Shown: positions 59,754-64,000 of the stretch, piece after piece
How the letters are laid out: each line of letters starts with the position of its first letter
How positions within the stretch are numbered: position 1 is the first letter of the stretch
DNA from: Gordonia pseudamarae
GTDB taxonomy: Bacteria > Actinomycetota > Actinomycetes > Mycobacteriales > Mycobacteriaceae
NCBI RefSeq assembly: GCF_025273675.1
Contig: NZ_CP045809.1
Coordinates: 1,054,001-1,118,000, forward strand
Reading direction: 5' to 3'
Length of the DNA stretch: 64,000 bases
Notes under the pieces: model-generated
Databases searched by the model: none
The model's input: only the letters and a program-made list of their open reading frames with translations
Told to the model about the DNA's origin: nothing
Made by a program: the position numbers and the translations under genes

Positions 59754-61501
59754 TGGGCGGGAAGCGCGACGCCGATCGCGGGGAACGATCCGCCGGACAC
59801 GGCGGGCCCGGCGGTGATCCGCTGGTCCGGGCCTTACGCTTTCTGGGCTTGAGTCGCAGGCCACTGCTGTGGTCGTTGCTGCTGGGCGTCGGCGGAGCGT
59901 TGTCGGCGCTCGGGCTGGCCGCGTTGTCGGCGTGGCTGATCACCCGGGCGTGGCAGCAACCGCCCATCCTGTACCTGTCGGTTGCCATCACCGCGGTTCG
60001 TGCCCTGGGAATCTCGCGTGGAGTGCTGCGGTACCTGGAGCGCCTGGCCACCCACGACCTGGCGTTGCGGGCGATGGCGAATGCCAGGGAAAGGTTGTAT
60101 CGGGTTCTGGCGCAGGGTGATCCGGGATACTCGGTGGGACTCAAGCGGGGTGCGCTGCTTTCGCGCACAGGCGACGACATCGACGAGATCGGCAACGCCC
60201 TCATCCGGGGGATCATCCCCATCGGCGTCGGTGCGGTCACCGGTATCGCCGCGGTCGTGGTGATGTCGCTCGTGTCATTCTGGGCGGCGGGGGTTCTGCT
60301 GGTTGCTCTGGTGGTGAGCGGTGGGGTGGCGCCGTGGCTGGCCGCCCGTGGTTCGGCCCGGTCGATCGCCGACTCTGCGGCGGCGACGGCGGCATCGGCC
60401 GATGCCGCCACCACTCTCCTGTGGCATGCACCCGAACTGGTCGTCGCCGGTCGTCGCGATGTCGTGCTCGCGGCGGCTGCCAGGGCTGACCACGACGCGA
60501 TGCGGGCCGCTGATCGCGGGTTCGCCCGGCAGGCAGCCGCGGCCGCCGCCACACCGCTGGCGCTCGGAGTGTCGTTGCTGGCCGCCTGTCTGATCGGCAT
60601 CGACCTCGCGTCCGGCGTGTCGGGGTCGCTGGCCGGGGTCTCGTCGACCTCCGGTGAGCTGACGCCGATGGTCCTGGGTGTGCTGATCCTGTTGCCGCTG
60701 TCGGCATTCGAGAGCACCGCACCGCTCACCGAGGCCGGGCTGCAACTCGAACGCAGCAGGCAGAGCGCGGCCCGGGTGATGGCACTGGTCGACGGTGCCG
60801 GTGCGGACGAGGGCGCGTCGGATCGGACGACTGATGTGACGGTGTGCCCGGGGCCGATCACGGTGGTATGCGACCGGCTCGACTGGGGCCGGCGCGGCGG
60901 TCGGGCGCTGGGGCCGCCCGGTGGTCTGAGCCTCGAATTGTCGCCGCGATCACCGATGGTGATCACGGGACCGAGCGGGTCGGGGAAGTCGACACTGCTG
61001 ATGACGTTGGCCGGTATTATCCCGCCGCTCGGCGGTACTGTCAGCGCACGTACGGAATCGGGTGATGAGGTCGATCTACGTTCGGCCACCTGTTATTTCG
61101 CCGAGGAAGGGCATATCTTCGCGACCAGTGTGCGGGAGAATCTGCTGGTGGCCCGCGGGGACGCCACCACCACGGAGCTGGAGTCGGCGCTGGCTGCCGT
61201 GGGCCTGGCCGAGTGGGCCGGCAATCTTCCGGAGGGGCTCGACACCGTGCTGGACGGTGGGAGCGAATCTGTCAGCGGTGGGCAACGGCGGCGGTTGCTG
61301 CTCGCCCGTGCGCTGATTCATCCGGCGCCCGTCGTGCTGCTCGATGAACCGGTCGAACATCTCGACGCCCGCGATGCGGACACCATGTTGCGCGCGCTGA
61401 TCGACCCCGTGGGCATGTTCGGACCGGACCGAAGTGTGGTCGTGGTGACCCACCATCTCCCGGAGGGGATGACCGCCGACCTGACTCTCGGCCCGCTCTG
61501 A
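59753..61501 (+). CDS. cydC: heterodimeric ABC exporter CydC
   Basis: 582 residues from ATG 59753 (TGATG overlap with cydD, GGAGG upstream). Membrane domain: SRRPLLWSLLLGVGGALSAL and GISRGVLRYLERLATHDLAL. ATPase: Walker A GPSGSGKST, signature VSGGQRRRLLLARAL, Walker B VVLLDEPVEHLD, H-loop VVVTHHLPEGM. Pairs with CydD. No terminator is evident directly after it. Confidence 0.94.
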   Translation: MGGKRDADRGERSAGHGGPGGDPLVRALRFLGLSRRPLLWSLLLGVGGALSALGLAALSAWLITRAWQQPPILYLSVAITAVRALGISRGVLRYLERLATHDLALRAMANARERLYRVLAQGDPGYSVGLKRGALLSRTGDDIDEIGNALIRGIIPIGVGAVTGIAAVVVMSLVSFWAAGVLLVALVVSGGVAPWLAARGSARSIADSAAATAASADAATTLLWHAPELVVAGRRDVVLAAAARADHDAMRAADRGFARQAAAAAATPLALGVSLLAACLIGIDLASGVSGSLAGVSSTSGELTPMVLGVLILLPLSAFESTAPLTEAGLQLERSRQSAARVMALVDGAGADEGASDRTTDVTVCPGPITVVCDRLDWGRRGGRALGPPGGLSLELSPRSPMVITGPSGSGKSTLLMTLAGIIPPLGGTVSARTESGDEVDLRSATCYFAEEGHIFATSVRENLLVARGDATTTELESALAAVGLAEWAGNLPEGLDTVLDGGSESVSGGQRRRLLLARALIHPAPVVLLDEPVEHLDARDADTMLRALIDPVGMFGPDRSVVVVTHHLPEGMTADLTLGPL

Positions 61502-61653
61502 CGTGGCCCGCAGAGCTGAGGCGTACCTGGAGCGCGACGGTGGGTGATGCGGCGCAGGTTGTGGCAATGGTGAACCCGGACAGCGGAATCGGTGTGGATG
61601 ATGCCGTCTCGGTCACGGCCGGACGACCGCTGCACTTCGTCGGCGAAAACCCG

Positions 61654-61818
61654 TTGCGTGGGATCGTCGGCCGGGCGTAGGTTGGCGATACACGAGAAAG
61701 GAGGTGATCCGAATTGATTGACAATCGGACAAGTGAGGTGGCCATCCGCTGAGGCGGATCCGACCACACCCTGAGGTGTTGGACCCTGGTTCGCCGAGGC
61801 GAATCCCAGATGGTCACC
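61654..61818 (+). ncRNA. structured short transcript candidate with perfect anti-SD match
   Basis: TTGCGT (61654) and TAGGTT (61678) make a promoter with an 18-bp spacer. Just after comes AGAAAGGAGGTGATCC (61695-61710), a 16-nt perfect complement of a 16S 3' end GGATCACCTCCTTTCT. Then follows a fold: a closing stem (61737-61746 with 61809-61818, one mismatch) around three hairpins. These are CCGC-TGAG-GCGG; CCACACC-CTGA-GGTGTTGG (with one bulge); and TTCGCC-GA-GGCGAA. All three present a C-YGAG-G motif. No plus-strand gene lies downstream before 63128, so this could be a small RNA or a leader with tiny peptides. The rest of 61502-61970 shows nothing else. Confidence 0.5.
61714..61752 (+). CDS. 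possible 12-aa leader peptide (TTG start)
   Basis: TTG with ideal 9-nt spacing from GGAGG encodes LIDNRTSEVAIR and a stop. An alternative GTG at 61733 encodes MRWPSAEADPTTP ending at CCC-TGA. If read +1 past that CCC-TGA, the frame joins one running GAG-GTG-TTG-GAC onward for many codons. Only the strong ribosome-binding site supports translation. Confidence 0.3.
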   Translation: MIDNRTSEVAIR

Positions 61819-61970
61819 CGGCCTCCGTACCCCGACCGTCCGTCGGCTCGGCTTCCCCGTGGGAGCGGTACGGGGGCCGATCTGTATCCCTGCCGATGTG
61901 CGGATTCCGGGATGTGCGGATTCCGGCTGTCAGGATTCCGGGTGGGGCGGGATTACGGGTGCCGGGCCGA

Positions 61971-62690
61971 TCAGCCGACGTGACGGCGGAGCTTGGCGGA
62001 CAGGCGGGGGATGAGGTCGCCGTCGGGGTCGATGCGCTCCTCGACATAGGCCAGATCGCCGTCGGGAACCAGCCCGTAGAGGCGTTTGGCGCCGCCGGTG
62101 TGTACCCCCGACTCGGCCTTGATCACCACGTCGGTGCCCAACTCCCACGAGGTCTGGGTGCGGGGTTTGCCGTAGAACAACTCGACAGAGCCCTCCGCGT
62201 GGGCCAGGAGCAGTTCGATCGTGTCGTCATCGCCGATGCGCCAATAGCCGGTCTCGCGCAGGTCGGGACCGACGAAGGCGGCGTCGTCATCGATAACCCA
62301 GGAGCGGGACTCCCAGTTGAGGAAGTTCTGGCCGTCGTGGCTGACGACGATCTGCTGGGAGAAGTGATAATCGTCACCGGTGATCAGGTCGTGGCCCTCG
62401 CCCTCGCCGCGCCACACGCCCACCAGCGGCAGCAGGCCCAAGAGGCCCGGATGCAGATCGGCACCCTCGCGGAGATTGGCGGTGTCGGTGGGCAGCGGCA
62501 GATCCTCCCAGGTGGGGACGTTGCGTTCGCGGCTGCCCGATTCCAGTGCCCTCGCCTCGGCATCGGCCACGGCCGCATCACCTGAGCGGCGCGGCATGTC
62601 CGAATCACGCGGAACATCCGGACCGCGCCGATCGCCCGAGCTGCCCACTGGCTGATCGGGGAGGCTGCCGTCGTCCGACGGGCCGGTCAC
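61971..62690 (-). CDS. nitrobindin-like heme-binding protein (FABP fold)
   Basis: 239 residues from GTG 62690. The GxWxGxG signature is [13 protein letters not shown], followed by strands [20 protein letters not shown] and [20 protein letters not shown]. This is the bacterial nitrobindin / THAP4 C-terminal family (Rv0813c-type), which binds ferric heme and may sense or isomerise peroxynitrite. The N-terminal 75 residues are disordered. It overlaps a tiny membrane-protein gene by GTGA. Confidence 0.9.
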   Translation of the reverse strand: MTGPSDDGSLPDQPVGSSGDRRGPDVPRDSDMPRRSGDAAVADAEARALESGSRERNVPTWEDLPLPTDTANLREGADLHPGLLGLLPLVGVWRGEGEGHDLITGDDYHFSQQIVVSHDGQNFLNWESRSWVIDDDAAFVGPDLRETGYWRIGDDDTIELLLAHAEGSVELFYGKPRTQTSWELGTDVVIKAESGVHTGGAKRLYGLVPDGDLAYVEERIDPDGDLIPRLSAKLRRHVG

Positions 62691-62815
62691 GATTCGTCGT
62701 TGACCAGGCGGAACAGCACGTAGACGGCGAACCAGGTGATCAGCACGGAGGCGAGCACCAACAGGATTTCGAAGAAGATGACCACGGCCGTGAGTTTACC
62801 GCCGGTCCTGCGCAT
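62687..62815 (-). CDS. 42-aa single-span membrane protein
   Basis: ATG 62815 gives [20 protein letters not shown], then [20 protein letters not shown] and Glu-Ser. A positively charged start and one long hydrophobic helix predict an inner-membrane protein with N-terminus inside. Its stop overlaps the nitrobindin start by 4 nt, which supports it as a real gene. No family recognised. Confidence 0.6.
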   Translation of the reverse strand: MRRTGGKLTAVVIFFEILLVLASVLITWFAVYVLFRLVNDES

Positions 62816-63127
62816 CGACCGAATTAAGGGTGGGCTCACTCATGAGGCGGGCCGTCGGCGACGACGACGAGAAGATCGAATCCGCGTGTCTGCCCGGACC
62901 CGGTAGTCGACGCCGTGGTCACTGAGTGTCTTTGCCGGTGCTCAGACCCGCGATCCCGGCACCGATGACGGCGTCGGACGGGGTGGGGGAGGACGGGTGG
63001 GGTGGTGGGATCTCGTGCTGCGACTCACCGAATGCCTCCCGGGGGGATGTGACGTGCAACACTGGTGAGAATCTGACAGCTGTCAATGTCAATTGTCATC
63101 GGTCACAGTGGGAAGGTGTGTTCGCTG
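62816..63127. promoter_or_regulatory. upstream region of the last SDR gene with palindrome TGACAGCTGTCA
   Basis: 312 nt with no gene. TGACAGCTGTCA (63074-63085) is a perfect 12-bp palindrome, followed by repeats of TGTCA. A TGAGAATC half-site (63066-63073) of the shared operator adjoins it. A further ATG at 63086 falls inside this site, so the inner start is preferred. Confidence 0.5.
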
Positions 63128-63886
63128 ATGAGTGCTCGCAACGCCGTCGTGATCGGGGGCGGATCAGGTATCGGCCGCGCCGTCGCCGCAGGTCTGGTCG
63201 AGGACGGCTACCGGGTCACCGTCGCCGACCGCGACGAGGGCAACGCCGCGACCGTCGCCGCCGAGATCGGTGCGGTGTCGGCGCGGGTCGACGTCACCGA
63301 TGAGTCGGGCGTTGAGGCGCTGTTCGCCGACGCCGCGCGCGGTGGTGAACTGCACGCCGTTGTCAACACCGCCGGTATCAGCAGCTGGGGGCCGATGATC
63401 GACCACGACGTGCAACTGTGGCGCGACGTGCTCGAGGTCAACCTCGTCGGTGCGTTCATCGTTCTCAAACACGCCGGACGTGCCGTCGCCGACGGCGGCT
63501 CGCTGGTGTCGCTGGCATCGCTCAATGCCCGCCAGCCCGGCGACGGACTGTCGGCCTACTGCGCGTCGAAAGCAGGGCTGGCGATGCTCACCCAGGTCGC
63601 CGCGCTGGAACTCGCACCCCGGCGTATCCGCGTCAACGCGATCGCACCGGGACTGGTCATCACCCCGCTCACCGAGGGTCTGCAGGCCATCGACGGTATT
63701 GAGGGAGACTATGTCGAGAACACCCCGCTGGGGCGTTCCGGTACGCCCGAGGAGATCGCCGGCGCCGCGCGCTACCTGTGCTCGGACATCGCCGCCTGGA
63801 TTACCGGGGAAGTCCTCGACATCAACGGTGGAGCCCACCTCATGCGCTACCCGCAACTCGGCAAACACCTCGCGGCGTTCCTGTGA
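63128..63886 (+). CDS. SDR-family oxidoreductase
   Basis: 252 residues from ATG 63128 (GGAAGG upstream). Cofactor motif IGGGSGIGRAVAAGLVEDG, VVNTAGISS, catalytic Ser in VSLASLNARQ and Tyr-x3-Lys in AYCASKAGL, ending in VLDINGGAHLM. Likely a 3-hydroxyacyl- or alicyclic alcohol dehydrogenase. It stands alone on the plus strand. Confidence 0.9.
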   Translation: MSARNAVVIGGGSGIGRAVAAGLVEDGYRVTVADRDEGNAATVAAEIGAVSARVDVTDESGVEALFADAARGGELHAVVNTAGISSWGPMIDHDVQLWRDVLEVNLVGAFIVLKHAGRAVADGGSLVSLASLNARQPGDGLSAYCASKAGLAMLTQVAALELAPRRIRVNAIAPGLVITPLTEGLQAIDGIEGDYVENTPLGRSGTPEEIAGAARYLCSDIAAWITGEVLDINGGAHLMRYPQLGKHLAAFL

Positions 63887-63980
63887 GCCGATATGGGCGG
63901 GGCTCGCGGGCCTGATCGCGTATGTTCCCGTCCGGATCGGGGGACACGTCCGTCGCCCGCAGGACGGCATGCGGGGCACG

Positions 63981-64000
63981 ATGGGGACAGTGGACAACAT
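63981..64000 (+). CDS. possible start of the next gene (cut at the window edge)
   Basis: ATG at 63981 with GCGGGG upstream opens a frame Met-Gly-Thr-Val-Asp-Asn that runs off the window; GTG at 63990 is an alternative start. Only six codons can be seen. Confidence 0.25.

Noticed and set aside
61695..61710. Fragment of a 16S rRNA gene (reverse strand GGATCACCTCCTTTCT)
   Set aside because: Only 16 nt match; nothing around it resembles rRNA. Read on the plus strand, it is an extended ribosome-binding site.

Overview
The window is high-GC actinobacterial DNA, most likely Gordonia or a close relative in the Mycobacteriales. The evidence is a complete yrbEAB-mceABCDEF lipid importer, a mycofactocin-type SDR, many TetR regulators and acyl-CoA enzymes, and a purF / purM / DUF3073 / ygfZ / aminotransferase IV / nitrobindin gene order like that of mycobacteria. 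No rRNA, tRNA, CRISPR array or insertion sequence was seen.

Region 1 (1-26.4 kb) is a catabolic block of several operons. A minus operon (4393 to the left edge) encodes a CMD-family protein, a Rieske oxygenase alpha subunit, a 108-aa unknown, an amidohydrolase, a SnoaL-like protein and a truncated acyl-CoA dehydrogenase. Diverging from it, a plus operon (4770-12786) carries a branched-chain-amino-acid-type ABC importer with a fused LivH-LivM permease, a small membrane protein, an acyl-CoA dehydrogenase and a class III CoA transferase. After a TetR gene come a minus operon (19803-13942: TauD-like dioxygenase, two SDRs, ferredoxin, P450, two 3-hydroxyisobutyrate-dehydrogenase-like enzymes), a plus pair (aldehyde dehydrogenase and CoA transferase, 20018-22726), and minus genes for an amidohydrolase-2, an acyl-CoA synthetase and a TetR repressor.

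Region 2 (26.4-41.1 kb) holds an eleven-gene minus operon: P450, SDR, yrbEA, yrbEB, mceA-F and an Mce-associated protein, joined mostly by 4-nt overlaps. A TetR gene and a DUF35/thiolase-like pair lie upstream.

A 17-bp palindrome close to TGAGAATCATATTCTCA stands before at least six transcription units in regions 1-2 (4405, 19825, 19988, 24086, 25689, 39309). This suggests one TetR-type regulon covering uptake, CoA activation, oxygenation and side-chain or ring cleavage. The substrate is not evident; a hydrophobic terpenoid-, steroid- or ring-containing acid is an inference.

Region 3 (41.1-46.1 kb) contains a LuxR-type and a TetR-type regulator in divergent orientation, a secreted YncE-like beta-propeller behind an iron box, a GCS2-family ligase and a sterol-carrier-like small protein.

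Region 4 (46.3-64 kb) is housekeeping: purF, a three-domain rhodanese, a flavin monooxygenase, purM, a 58-aa DUF3073 protein, ygfZ, a class IV aminotransferase, cydABDC (cytochrome bd and its assembly exporter), nitrobindin and an SDR. Downstream of cydC is an unexplained short transcription-unit-like element with a 16-nt perfect anti-Shine-Dalgarno match and a cloverleaf-like fold (about 61.65-61.82 kb). Short tandem repeats of 15-21 bp occur both in protein linkers and at gene ends.
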